Source: Astragalus membranaceus (lineage: Eukaryota > Streptophyta > Magnoliopsida > Fabales > Fabaceae). From it: a stretch of DNA of 64,000 nucleotides. The position numbers and the translations under genes were made by a program. Numbering within the stretch: position 1 is the first letter of the stretch; every line of letters starts with the position of its first letter. Below, in pieces: positions 47,930-58,260 of this stretch. Location: positions 74,101,247-74,165,246 of the forward strand of contig CM076847.1 in the NCBI GenBank assembly GCA_039519185.1, given 5' to 3'. The notes beneath the pieces are model-generated. The model made no database searches, was not told where the DNA came from, and saw only the letters and a program-made list of their open reading frames with translations.

Positions 47930-47968
47930 AATAAAAACTAATATTGCTAAAATTATAATTATACATAG
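47843..47968 (+). repeat. 5' flank of hAT unit B with (AT)n, cut by the Tat element
   Basis: AGGGCACCAAAAAATTTTAG, an (AT)n run (47878-47926) and TTTGAATAAAAACTAATATT match 57732-57890, the start of unit C. The match ends at CATAG (47964-47968), where the Tat LTR begins. Confidence 0.8.
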
Positions 47969-48320
47969 TTTTATGGATTGGACCACTACAGCATTTTGCA
48001 CTAAGGCCCAATGCCAAAGACAACCCCAACATTCAATGGTGAGGATCAAAGACCTATATCCAATGGCTCCTATTGTTTCCTTAAACCTATAAATATGCAT
48101 TCAATGCTAGCATTAAAGGTACACACTTTCCAATCCTCTCACTTGTAATTGACCCACTCACTGACTTGAGCGTCGGAGTGTCATTGCAGGTACCACCCCA
48201 CCTCGGATCGGAGCTCCAGCCCGGATTGACCAAGAGTACAAATACCAACTATCTCGGATCGGACCTGGTATTCAAGATCGGATACCAAGTCGGAGATACG
48301 GTATCGAACATTGGCGACCA
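47969..48320 (+). repeat. Tat 5' LTR and primer-binding site
   Basis: It aligns with the minus-strand LTR of the gag-only element: ATGGATTGGACC...CTTGAGCGTCGGAGTGTCAT...GGTACCACC...TATCTCGGATCGGACCT...GATACGGTATCGAACA. It is followed by TTGGCGACCACAGTGGAAGATC, the same primer site. The first bases are altered (TTTTATGG instead of TGTTACGG). It ends at about 48319. Confidence 0.85.
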
Positions 48321-48370
48321 CAGTGGAAGATCTTGTACTCTAGTCCCTCCCTCATCTCCTTGGTCAGCGA

Positions 48371-48412
48371 TGGCTCTAGTATTACGATAGAGGAACGTCT
48401 CCAGTGTTATAT
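48371..48412 (+). pseudogene. gag start, truncated
   Basis: ATGGCTCTAGTATTACGA matches the start of the gag gene of the related element (MAPTLRRR) at the same distance from the primer site. A stop follows at the seventh codon and homology ends near 48415. Confidence 0.6.
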
Positions 48413-48429
48413 TTAGACCTGATCCCCCA

Positions 48430-49335
48430 GGGAACCCCGAATGAGCACGACCCCAATGGCCTCTTCCGAGATGGCTAAGTACATGTATAAGCTTTCCCCC
48501 GGGTTTGGCCGAGTTAGGATTGGTGGCTCGGTCAAAGCTTTTTTAAGCTGGGAGAGAGCCTCGTCCCGCTCTGGGGTCCATTCGAATTTTTCTTCCTTCT
48601 TAAGCAGCTTAAACAAAGGGAGTGATTTGAACGCAGCATTGGAGATGAAACGAGATAGCGCAGCAATCATGCCGTTGAGCTTTTGAAGCTCTTTTTTGGT
48701 AGACGGGGTGCGCATCTCTGTCACAGCTCGGCACTTGTCCGGGTTGGCTCCAATGCCCCTTTCTGTGAGGTAGAAACCAAGGAATTTCCCAGCCCGGACT
48801 CCGAAAGTGCATTTCTCCGGATTCAACCTCATATTGTTTTTTCGGATTTCTGCGAAGATCTCTTTCAGGTCGGCTATGTGGAGGTTCTCACCTTCGCTTT
48901 TTGCGATCATGTCGTCGAGGTAGACTTCTATATTACGCCCGATCTGCTTTCAGAAAACATTGTTCATCTTTCTTTGATAGGTAGCCCCCGCATTTTTTAA
49001 ACCAAATGGCATGACCCGGTAACAGAAATTACCGCGGTCAGTCATGAAGGTCGTTTTTTCTTGGTCGGGGGGGGGGGGGGGGGGGACATCGAAATTTGGT
49101 TATATCCGGAATAGGCATCCATAAAAGATATTAAGCGAAAACCTGAAGCATTATTGACGAGCCGATCAATGCTGGGAACAGGAAAGGCGTCCTTAGGACA
49201 GACCTTATTAAGATCGGTATAATCAACGCACATTCGCCATTTTCCATTGCTTTTCTTAACAAGTACAGGGTTCGAAAGCCAAGTTGTGTACTTGACTTCC
49301 TTTACAAAATCGGCTTTAATTAAATCATCTACGAG
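48430..49335 (-). pseudogene. Tat reverse transcriptase block, inverted relative to the element
   Basis: On the minus strand: VDDLIKADFVKEVKY, NGKWRMCVDYTDLNKVCPKD, FPVPSIDRLVNNASG, FMDAYSGYNQISM (RT fingers and first part of palm, to about 49090), a 19-base G run, then FLGFYLTERGIGANPDKCRA, TPSTKKELQKLNGMIAALSR, FEWTPERDEALSQLK and YLAISEEAIGVVLIR (to about 48434). The catalytic YxDD lies near 48920 (VYLDDMIAKSEGE). The G run causes a frame break. RT should lie on the same strand as RNase H and integrase but is reversed. Confidence 0.9.
49067..49085. repeat. 19-base G homopolymer
   Basis: Uninterrupted G run that breaks the RT reading frame; its true length may be uncertain because such runs are error-prone in sequencing. 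Confidence 0.9.
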
Positions 49336-50332
49336 ACTACATGAGCAGATCTTACACCGACCTGACTTAGCAGGACGAATGATTAAATGGGCAGTAGAAC
49401 TCTTTGAGTTCGGCATCAAATACGAGACTAGACCAGCCATGAAAGCTCAAATACTTGCCGACTTTGTCGCCGAGATGACCCCCGCCGACCCTGAAGGCGA
49501 ATTGTGGACGCTCCATGTAGATGGATCCTCAAATCCAAAAGGGAGCGGTGCAGGGCTAATGCTTGAAAGCCCAACGGGCGTTGTAATCAAGGTATCCCTC
49601 ACTTTTGGTTTCCCTACTTCAAACAACCAGGCAGAATACGAGGCACACATAGCAGGACTCCGACTTGCCATAGACCTCCGAGTTACTCGGCTCTCTTTAA
49701 ACACAGACTCCTTGTTGGTAGTCTCGCAAATCGGAAAGCAATACGAAGCCAAAGATCCGACCTTGCAGAAGTATTTAGCCCGTGTGCGGGAATTGCTTTC
49801 CTATTTCGTGTTTACGGAGGTTAAACACGTTCCCAGGACGGAAAACATCAGAGCGGACGTTCTCTCCAAGCTCGCCAGCACCAAAATTCCAGGAAATCAC
49901 CGATCAATAATCCAGGAAACGCTAAGCAAACCAAGCGTCCTCCCAAACCCTGAGCCCACTCTTTCTGTCAATGTGGTTGAGGAAAGCAAAGGTTGGATCT
50001 CGCCATTAATGGAGTATATCAAGTCGGGAGACGAGCCTCCGGACTCCCGCGAAGCCAAGATAGTCAGGAGGAAGGCCTTGTCTTTCTCCGTAATCGATGG
50101 AATACTCTACAGAAGAAGCTTATCCGCGCCACTATTAAAATGCGTTGAAGGACAGGAAGCAGATTACGTCTTGGTCGAGATGCACGAGGGGATCTGCGGG
50201 CAACACCTTGAAGGTCGGTCTCTAGCTCGGAAGGCCTTAAGAGCAGGATATTTCTGGCCAACCATGGAGACCGATGCAAGAAAATATGTAAAAAATGCAA
50301 GAAGTGTCAAATCCATGCCAAGGTCCACATAG
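49336..50332 (+). pseudogene. Tat RNase H domains and integrase zinc-binding region
   Basis: The frame enters at QILHRPDLAGRMIKWAVELF (end of the RT-linked RNase H) and continues with the second, plant-type RNase H: WTLHVDGSSNPKGSGAGLML, NNQAEYEAHIAGLRLA (catalytic D and E), LNTDSLLVVSQI, VPRTENIRADVLSKLAS. Then come ILYRRSLSAPLL and the HHCC motif of integrase (HEGICGQH near 50180, then CKKC after a one-base frame change near 50295). A second RNase H is diagnostic of the Tat lineage. Confidence 0.9.
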
Positions 50333-51231
50333 CACCTCCTGCCGAGCTCACCAGTCTCGCCTCGCCATGGCCTTTCGCGTGGTGGGGGATAGATCTCTTG
50401 GGGCCATTCCCAACTGCCCCTGGACTGATCAAGTACCTAATAGTGGTTGTAGATTACTCCACAAAATGGATTGAAGTCGAGCCTCTAGCCGTCATCAACA
50501 CAAGGAACTGTATCAAGTTCTTCAAAAAGAATATTATGACCAGATTCGGGATCCCCGAGGTGGTAATCACTGATAACGGAACCCAGTTCACTGACAAGGG
50601 ATCCAGGAAACTCATGTCCGATCTTCAAATTAAACACCGGTTCACCTCGGTAGAACACCCGCAAACGAACGGACAGGCAGAGGCCGCCAATAAAATACTC
50701 CTCAATGGATTGAGAAAGCGGCTTGATGAAGCTAAGGGAAACTGGTTTGAAGAACTACCTTATGTGTTGTGGGCCAATAGAACCACCCCGCAGAGCTCAA
50801 CGGGGGAGACCCCATTTCGACTCTCATACGGGACCGAGACAGTAATTCCTGTCGAGATTGGAGAACTTAGTTGGAGGACCCTCCACCCAAAATCGCCGGA
50901 AGAGAATGATCGGGCCCTAATGGAGAACCTCGACCTCGTCGACGAGGTTCGAGGGCGGGCGTCTCTAAAAGAAGCACTAATGAAACAGAGGATAGCATCC
51001 CGGTACAACGCAAAAGTTGTCCCAAGGGATTTCGAAGTCGGCAGCTTGGTTTTCCGAAGGGCTGACGTCGGCCTAAAAAATGCCGATCAAGGGAAGCTCG
51101 CCCCGAACTGGGAAGGACCCTACCGGGTCGTCTCTAAAACTGGTAATGGCGCTTTCAAGTTGGAGACTTTAGAAGTAAAAGCAATCCCAAGGACTTGGAA
51201 CGCCGCCAAGTTGAAGCAGTATTACAGTTAA
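50296..51231 (+). pseudogene. Tat integrase core and C-terminus
   Basis: In the shifted frame: KKCKKCQIHAKVHIAPPAEL, WGIDLLGPFP, VVDYSTKWIEVEPL (first catalytic Asp), FGIPEVVITDNGTQF (second Asp), HPQTNGQAEAANK (catalytic Glu), YVLWANRTTPQSSTGETPF, then the GPYRVV C-terminal module and LKQYYS stop at 51229. From 50398 the frame is open and all three catalytic residues are present, so this part decayed least. Confidence 0.92.
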
Positions 51232-51780
51232 TGTACGCTTTGAAAAGCATTGTGTATGTCGATGTAGTAACGTTTCGCGTCTAATCTGAAGATCGGTTTT
51301 TCCGAGGTTAATGTACGCTTTGAAAAGTATTGTGATCACTAATTTGAAGATCGGTTTTTCCGAGGTTAAGGAGATCCCCTCTAAGCGGTCTCAAGTTTAC
51401 GCACGAGGCCCCTTAACCCGGTTTCTGCCATCATACAAAACGACCCCCGACCGAGGTCGTCGCGGACTCTCTTCGAACGAGTTCGATCTGGGTCGAGTCC
51501 CGGTAAACTGTTCGAAGAGCCAAAGAGGTCTTCGGGATTCCGCTCGCCAAGACCGATGGCCGAGGTTGCCATCACCCTTAAGGGCGAGTTCGATCTGGGC
51601 CGAGTTCCGGTAAACTTCCCTAAAGGCGACGCACGTTACTTGAGCAAAGTAAAACTGCCCGAGGCTGCCATCACCCTTAAGGGCGAGTTCGATCTGGGCC
51701 GAGTCCCAGTAAACTGCCCTAAAGGCGACACACGTTACTTGAGCAAAGTAAAACACAAATGTGCAAATTTTAGCATATAA
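51232..51780 (+). repeat. 3' region tandem repeats of the Tat element
   Basis: TTAATGTACGCTTTGAAAAG is duplicated (51230 and 51309), each followed by GAAGATCGGTTTTTCCGAGG. A unit of about 106 bp with CCATCACCCTTAAGGGCGAG and GATCTGGGCCGAGT is repeated at 51567 and 51667, plus a partial copy near 51480. The latter equals the minus-strand repeats at 25850-26060 of the gag-only element. Confidence 0.85.
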
Positions 51781-52022
51781 GCACAAAAAATAAAGCACAA
51801 CCGAGGTAAATAAAAACCGAGAATACGGGCAGCTAAAATAAAGCAAAAAATTACAATACCACCCCGGATTCGGCCGGTTCCTCAAGTTCAAAAGACTTTC
51901 AAAAGATTACAAGGCAAAATGACCGGTTCCGCTTGGAACCCGAAACCTTAATCAAACCGGTTCCACCCGGAACCCCAGAAACATCCACTCCCAATCATGT
52001 CTTAAGCATCGGATCGGCGAGA

Positions 52023-54492
52023 CTAAATGATCACACGTTCATTTGAAGCAGAGTCGATCTTGACGATCTCGTTCCCCTCCACGGAATAGTCAACGCTCAG
52101 CACCTCTCTATCAAGAGGAACTGAAGGGTGAACCAAGGCGACTTGGTCAAGAGCATTATCAAAGCCTTTCCCCGCCATCCCAAGAGCCATCTCCGCTATC
52201 TCGGCGGTCTCAAGCTGGGCTTTCCGCGTTCTCTCTTCAGCTTGCCTCAGCTTCTCCTGGAGATCGACAACCTGACTTTTGGGATCGCTCCCCTCTTCCT
52301 GAGTCTTCTGAATGACGGCTTCGAGATTGGAGATCTGATTCCTCAAAGTCATGACCAACTCCACAACCTCTTTCTCTTTAGTCTCCAGCTCGGAAATCCG
52401 AAGCTCGAGCTCCTTAACTTTGGTGGAAGCAGAGTCCCTCTAGTTCTCAAGATCTTTCTTCTCCCTCCGAAGATCGGAGAGATCCTTCTGAGCCGCCGCT
52501 AGAGTGGAAGAGAGCGACTCGTATTTTTTCCTTTCCGCTTCCTTCAGAGCTCGTTCGTCATCTCTCTCCTTCAGGGCTCCTGAAATGAAAAGAATGCAAA
52601 ACTAAGTTATAAAAATGAAGCGGCAAAGAACAACAAGGGAAGGAGACGACGGTTTTCCAAAATCACCTTTGACACGGACTTCGGCTTCTTCCTTCTGCAT
52701 TTTGGAGACGTCAGCCAGGTGCCTAAAGAGTTTCGCTGCGGCTTCCACTGGATCAACCCGGTTCTCCTCGAGGTTTTTTCTCAAAAAGTCTTCATCAATT
52801 GGGAGAGTAGAATATCGACGTCTCCTTGAGCCGTCTTTTTCGTGACGACCTTTCTTTGACACCTTGGGAGAACCCCCTTGATCTGATCGCACCCTTTTGA
52901 CTGTGGCCTGGGAAGGGGATGCATGAGTCGAAGAACCACCAACCTGCACCAAGTTTAATTGGCGTTTCCGATGCTGAAGATCGCCAGCCGGATCCTCAGC
53001 ACTCGTAGCAGTAATGACGTTAATTGGCACAGCTGGTATAGGATCATCCCGCCTCGGGGTTCCCTGGGGGATCGGAGGAGCGTCGGAGCTGCCTTCCTGA
53101 AGGGCATCCCTCCTTTCAGCAGCAGCCCTCAGAATGGCGAATTTGCCAGGAGCCATTTGATCTGCAAAGAAAAACAAAAAAAGCCGAGATTAGGAACTCC
53201 GGCCTCGAAGTAGGACAAAAACAGAAAACATATCTATTAGTATCCAATCCTACCGAGCACAGCTAAAACTTGCGACCTCGAGCCCGCCTCGACCAACTTC
53301 GCTGTATCAATACCAAATTTCTCCGGATCTCTCCAGGGAATCAGATCAACGAAGTTTGTCAAGAACCCCAAAGATTCATGTTCCTCGTCACTCAGCCTGC
53401 CTAAGCTGACCGTATAGGAATTTGGGGGGCGATTGAAATGGGAAAGAGACCACCTAATGGAAAACTTAGTGGACTCCAGGGATTGTCCATCATCACTATA
53501 TTTACCCAGGTAGCTCACGGCCACGTCATTCACAGGCTCAACAAAGAAGAACCTGTCTTTCCAATTTCCCTTCAGAGAGTCAGAGTAGATCATAAAAACT
53601 TTGGTATTTCTTCTGGCCCTGAGGCTCACATGCTCCCACCGATCTTTAGTCCCATCCTCATGCCGTCTATTTATTTCGAATAAAAAGAAAAACAAATTAA
53701 TGGAGACCGGCCTTTCCAAATGAATGCACATCAGCTCGAAAGCCCGCATGAAGGTCCGGCATTGGGGTGAATTTGGGTAGGAGCGAGGTTCAGCTTTCCC
53801 AAAACCGCTTGCTGAAAGGCGGTGAATGGAGGTCGGAGGTTCATAGTGACAATCGTCACCTCGTACATCACGAACTTGAGGGCCGTTGCCCAAACGGCGA
53901 CATGCTGATATTCTCCCATGCCTTCCTCCCCCCAGATATGTCCTCTCCGCCCAGAAATTATCTTAACAATGTGGCTCATATCATCTCCGACCTTATATAC
54001 AGATCGGATCGCCCTTAACGACTCTGACACCCAGGAATATTCCCGTTGGGTACTTAAAGGTAGCAGCAGGGGAACGTCGACCAAGTCAACCCCAGTACTG
54101 GGGTACTCATCGGAATCACCTTTGGCAAGATCTTCCCCTTTGTTCCGACCTTCAGGAAGATCCCCTTCGTTATTCCGACTTTCGGCAAAACCCCCCACCT
54201 CGACCTCGACTTCAGCCTCGCCATCTTCAGAACTCCAGTGAGAGTGGGTGCTCCCTTGCTCCTCCCCATCTCCATCAGTATCGGACTCATCTGACTCAAT
54301 GACTACTACGTCTTCGGATCGGACCTCGCCCGTGCGATCTTCCTCCATCATTTCGTTATCAGGAACCTCGGGAGAGCGCTCTTCCGCTTGAAAACTGTTG
54401 GGAGCCGAATTAAATTCCTCGTGAACATCGGACTCGGCCGATCTAGGATTATCGTTACGAACTCCTTTCGAGTCTCTAGGATCGGAAGCCAT
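52023..54492 (-). pseudogene. Antisense three-exon ORF of the Tat element (gypsy-type 'Transposase_28'-like)
   Basis: Minus-strand exons 54492-53254, 53161-52667 and 52579-52023 join in phase at GT-AG introns of 92 and 87 bp, coding for about 760 residues. Order: acidic, serine-rich N-terminus (about 1-150); a globular domain (about 165-410) with LNLAPTQIHPN and FMRAFELMCIHL, resembling the plant 'putative gypsy type transposon' domain; a basic nuclear-localisation-like stretch (KKGRHEKDGSRRRRYS); and a long C-terminal coiled coil (LKERDDERALKEAERKK, VVDLQEKLRQAEERTRKAQL). A one-base loss near 53770 and an in-frame TAG at about 52440 disable it. It lies opposite to pol, as in other Tat elements. 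Its biochemical role is unknown to me. Confidence 0.8.
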
Positions 54493-55236
54493 CAGTTTGG
54501 CAACGTTTGGACGATTTATGTCGATAACCCGGCGGGTTTGTTTTGTTCTAGCCAGATCGCACCTACAGAAATGGGGGATGTCGAGTCAAGTTTAAGCGCA
54601 AAACAGTGGGTCCACAACCAAGTCGGAACCCGACCTGACGACCCCCACTCTGTGCTTTTGAAAACGTGCAAACAGGAGTGCCGGCTAAAACACAAGTAAA
54701 AAGAAAAAAAAAAAGAAACTTTGGAAGCACACTAATCTCAGAATTCGGAAGACCGGTGAAGCTGATCTTGTTCGCGCGCTCTGATGACCTCAATAAACTG
54801 AAAGGCAGATACTCTCGCCACAGTAAGTAAGAAGGGAAGCTCGGACACCAGAGCGCAAGATGACGATGTTAAGGTCGGTACCCGGAGAAATTTGCAAAAA
54901 ACCAGTGCAAATCAGTGAGCCACTCACTCATATTTATAGTGTTCCATCAGCTATGAACTGGGCCTGGGCCTAGACAACAGGTCCAATCCGTAGCACCTAG
55001 TCAGGGCACGTGAATCCAGGCACCATCATTACGCCACTTCCCATCGAACGATACGCCCCATCAATAACATTGATGACAGCGCTGGAATCAAAGCGTCGCT
55101 ATAATGAGAAAACCTCGAGTCACTAGGTTTCGCTTTCTACGACCCTCGGAAGGTCGCCTCGAATAACAGCCACCCACATGCGAGCTCGCGCAGAGCACTT
55201 CAGCCTCGTTTTTTTAAAAAGAAAAATGCAGCCTGA
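54493..55236 (-). promoter_or_regulatory. Upstream region of the antisense ORF
   Basis: On the minus strand a TATA-like CACTATAAATATGAG (about 54932-54946) lies about 440 bases before the ATG, with GATTGGACC and GGCCCAGGCCCA words upstream (54950-54995) that resemble the LTR start of this superfamily. This suggests a promoter derived from, or shared with, LTR sequence. No gene other than the antisense ORF is supported here. Confidence 0.35.
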
Positions 55237-55686
55237 ATGCGAAAACCAGAGTGCTTCCATGGTAGATCTGGGAGGGCTTTTGGTGGTGGTGGTTGGACTG
55301 GGAGGTCGATGAAGAGAGGGGTGGAGGGATCAATGAGAGAGGGAAAGGGGAAAGAGATTGAGAGGGGTTAGGGTACTGGTGAGGGAGGGTTTCGGTGAGG
55401 GTGAGCAGGGGATGAAGACAGAGGGGTTTGGGATTCAATAGAGGGTGGGTTACGGTGGGGTTGAAGGAAGGCCGATGGATAACAGCAAAGGGAAGCCCCA
55501 ACCGGTGGGGAGGAGAAGGGCCTCCATGGTAGAGGGGAGAGCCTCCAAGAGGAGGGGCAAACCTTCATGGTGGAGGGGAGAGCCTCTACTAACCCTAGGG
55601 TTGGAAGGAGAGAAGATGATTTTAGAGAGAAGCTGGAGCTTCTCTCTCATCTCAGGGCCGCAATCGTCGTAACAAAAGACCACAAA
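55237..55686 (-). pseudogene. LINE 5' leader, unit B
   Basis: Near-identical to 59130-59579 of unit C and 46905-47279 of unit A (GAGAGAGGGAAAGGGGAAAG, GGAGAGCCTCCAAG). The frames on both strands are by-products of this purine-rich segment. It starts abruptly where the Tat element ends. Confidence 0.75.
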
Positions 55687-56110
55687 GCTTACAAATGCTA
55701 TTGTTAGTGTTGAAAAAGTTGTGAATGAAATGGAGATTGAATGTGTGTTTGTTCAAATGCATCAAATTTGTGGAAAAAATAGTATGTTCTAATGCACAAC
55801 CAAACTTTGAGTTTGCAAAAGAGTTTTAGAACTCATTATTTTTTGGATCAAGCAAATAACTCGCTTACTAAAACATTTGAGCAGTATAGCACATGTGAGA
55901 AGATTTTTGGATTTTTGTTTAGTATTGAAAGACTAATTAGATCAAACAATGGATTATATGATATTTAATTTTTAGATCAAATAGTATGGCTTTGATTTGT
56001 ATCAAGAATATTTATTTATAAAACCATAATTATGAAAGAAGCATTATTAATTGTGCAACAAAAAAAATATTGAGAATGAAATCAAATAGTTAAAGGGAAG
56101 AGAGCTCCTA
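55687..56110 (+). pseudogene. hAT transposase 3' fragment, unit B
   Basis: Same block as 47280-47742 and 59580-60050 (VEKVV-EMEIECVF, HYF-DQANNSL, EKIFGFLFSIERL). The terminal GGACCGACCCTG segment is deleted here: AGTTAAAGGG joins AAGAGAGCTCC directly. Confidence 0.72.
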
Positions 56111-56202
56111 GTTTTTGAGCCATTTGGGTTTCAGCCTCTTTCTAAGTGACTTAGTGACTCGAGACGGATACACGTTGAGACAATTTAGGCCAATTTCCTA
56201 CA

Positions 56203-56508
56203 TTAGATAAAAAGTTAAATGATTTTTTAGTCCTTAAAAAATTTTGTGAATTTCATTTTTATTCTATATAAAAAAATTTACTCACTTTTAGTCTGCATAT
56301 TTTTCTTCGTCAATGCTAGTCCTTATTGACCTTTATAGTCTTTAGAAGCTCTATAAAAAACCTTAAAAACGCTATTAAAAGCCAGAATGGACTAAAAACA
56401 TTAACGGAGGAAAATATGAAGATTAAAAGTAAGTGAAAATTTTTTTAAGGGCTAAAAACAAACTTCACAAATTTTTTAGAAACCAAAAACAAATTTAACC
56501 TCTAGAAA
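56203..56508. repeat. MITE-like inverted-repeat element, copy in unit B
   Basis: The left end AGTTAAATGATTTTTTAGTC and the right end GGAACC/AAACAAATTTAACCT are diverged reverse complements, and the whole ~300 bp is close to palindromic around CTCTATAAAAAACC. A sister copy lies at 60152-60457. Terminal words of the form GGTTAAATTTGTTTTTGG are common in legume MITEs (from memory). Confidence 0.65.
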
Positions 56509-56545
56509 AAATATTTTGTGTAGAAATATATATCATAATATTATT

Positions 56546-56812
56546 TCCCCCCCCCCCCCCACAAAAAAGACTTTTTTTGTACCCCCCTCATATACCATTT
56601 ACCTACCCCCGGCTCTTCAAAACAGTTTCCGAAATTACCTATTTACACATAATTCCGGAACATATTTTTTTGATATTTCCGGATTTACCTTTTAACACAT
56701 AATTCCGGAACGTATATTTATGAATTTTTCTGGAATTATGTGTTAAGAGATAAATCCAGAACACATTTTTTGTTCCGGAAACATGTCGTTTTACTTAACC
56801 GGAAATAGAATA
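56546..56812. repeat. C homopolymer and hairpin-rich segment, unit B
   Basis: A run of about 14 C is followed by repeated ACACATAATTCCGGAAC words. 56692-56765 can fold into a stem (AACACATAATTCCGGAACGT against TTCTGGAATTATGTGTT). The same block is at 60497-60790. Confidence 0.7.
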
Positions 56813-57300
56813 AAAAAAACACGATACAAAGCCCATCCTCCCCATCATGTAATCTAGGAAGTCCCAAGATATCGAGTCATAAGCCTTCTCGAAGTCCACC
56901 TTAAATAACAAGCATTCGTCCTTTCTCCTTTTTGCCAAATACACGATTTCATTAACTACAAGCACACCATCAAGAATCTGTCTACCTGGAAGAAAGGCAG
57001 ACTGACAATTTGATATGATCCCACTAAGAACCTTCTTCAAACAACCTGCTAACACTTTGGATAAGATTTTGTAAATACAACCAATGAGACAAATAGGCCT
57101 ATAGTCTTTCAATCCCTACAGGTGTTCCTTTTTGGGAATTAATGCTAGGAATGATGCCGAAATAGCCTTAGGCAAAACAGCCGAAGAATGAAATTCGTTA
57201 AAGAACCCCAAAACATCTCTCCCTTCACCACATCCCAACAATTCTTGATAAAATTGAGGTTGAACCATTGGCTGCCATTCTTATGGAACACATTTTAATT
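56813..57300 (-). pseudogene. L1-type LINE reverse transcriptase fragment
   Basis: On the minus strand: SAVLPKAISASFLALIPKKE, a stop at about 57118, DYRPICLIGCIYKILSKVLA, QSAFLPGRQILDGVLVVNEI, CLLFKVDFEKAYDSISWDFL and MGRMGFVS. These are the N-terminal RT blocks (0-2) of plant L1 elements. It is cut off before the FADD box at the hairpin segment. Confidence 0.9.
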
Positions 57301-57724
57301 TAATTTGGGCCACTACATTATGTCAGTAGTCTTAATAAGCTGATCCAAAAGGCTCTTAATGCCACTCTTGTATTGCGACTTTTATAAAGGGATTCAAGGT
57401 GATGGAAATTAAAACCACGATACAAAGTAAAAAGTCATTCGAATGAGAACTTCATGTAGTCAAAGTCCAATGGAAAAGCTAGTGTTCAGGAAAAACTATA
57501 TCCACTTATTTAAGTCATCTATGTGAGATGTTCATATAGCAAGTCTAATGAGAAAGTGTTGAGGAAATACTTCATATCGTTATTTGGAAGGACCAAAAAG
57601 TTTGTTGCTTTTTTCTCTGAGTGATATCTCGCAATTACCTCACTTTTCAGTGAATATGCGATGCTGAAGTCTTTAAAAGAATGATACACCTTTGATTGGA
57701 GAAGTGTGATTCACAGTTAATTAA
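57301..57724. other. Unassigned DNA between composite units
   Basis: I see no coding or terminal structure; GAATGAGAACTTCATGTAGT-like sequence may be a decayed repeat. Confidence 0.35.
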
Positions 57725-57769
57725 ATTTTGAGGGCACCAAAAAACTTTTGTTTACTTGGTGGTTAGTAG

Positions 57770-57849
<80 letters not shown>

Positions 57850-58260
57850 AATAAAAACTAATATTACTAAAATTATCATTATGCATAGTAAAAATCAACA
57901 AATCCATTAATTAACTATCAAATTAAACCAACGTCTCAAACACACCGAAAAAGTCATACGAATAGTGTGTGCAATTAAAACTCAAGCTTCAAACATAGCA
58001 AGAGTCTTACTTCAACTAGCTAATTAAGCAAGATAATTATCCCGAAATTAAGAGTGAAGCTGAGTCTTTAGCAACTCATGGAATTGGAAATTTTGAGTTT
58101 TTATTAGCTAAGGTTATTTGATTTGAGTTGTTAATCGCTGTTGATGAAGTTAACAAAAAAATGCATAAAAAATGTGGGCCTTATATGGCTATTAAACTAG
58201 TAAAAGGTTTAATTAACTAATTGTAAAAATATAGAGAATCTGAATTTACAAATGCTATTG
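57725..58260 (+). pseudogene. hAT transposase (ZMYM1-like), upstream part, unit C
   Basis: After GAGGGCACCAAAAAACTTTTG and an (AT)n run (57775-57846), coding similarity begins near 57990: IARVLLQLAN, YPEIKSEAESLATHGIGNFE, ELLIAVDEVNKKMHKKCGPY, MAIKLVKGLIN and ESEFTNAIV. This is the middle of the transposase of the zinc-finger-MYM hAT group. Stops occur near 58018, 58126 and 58220. The frame is then broken by the LINE at 58261 and resumes at 59595. Confidence 0.75.
57775..57846. repeat. (AT)n microsatellite
   Basis: About 36 AT dinucleotides; the sister site in unit B is 47878-47926. Confidence 0.95.

Larger units (their letters stand above)
47969..55236 (+). mobile_element. Tat-type Ty3/gypsy element, rearranged, lacking 3' LTR
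   Basis: Order: 5' LTR (47969-about 48320), primer site, first ~14 codons of gag, an inverted RT block (about 48430-49335), then plus-strand RNase H and integrase, a 3' region with tandem repeats, and an antisense multi-exon ORF (54492-52023). Tat elements are known to have an extra, often antisense, ORF between pol and the 3' LTR. Most of gag and all protease are missing. The 3' LTR is gone: at about 55237 the sequence changes directly into LINE 5' leader of the host composite. Confidence 0.85.
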
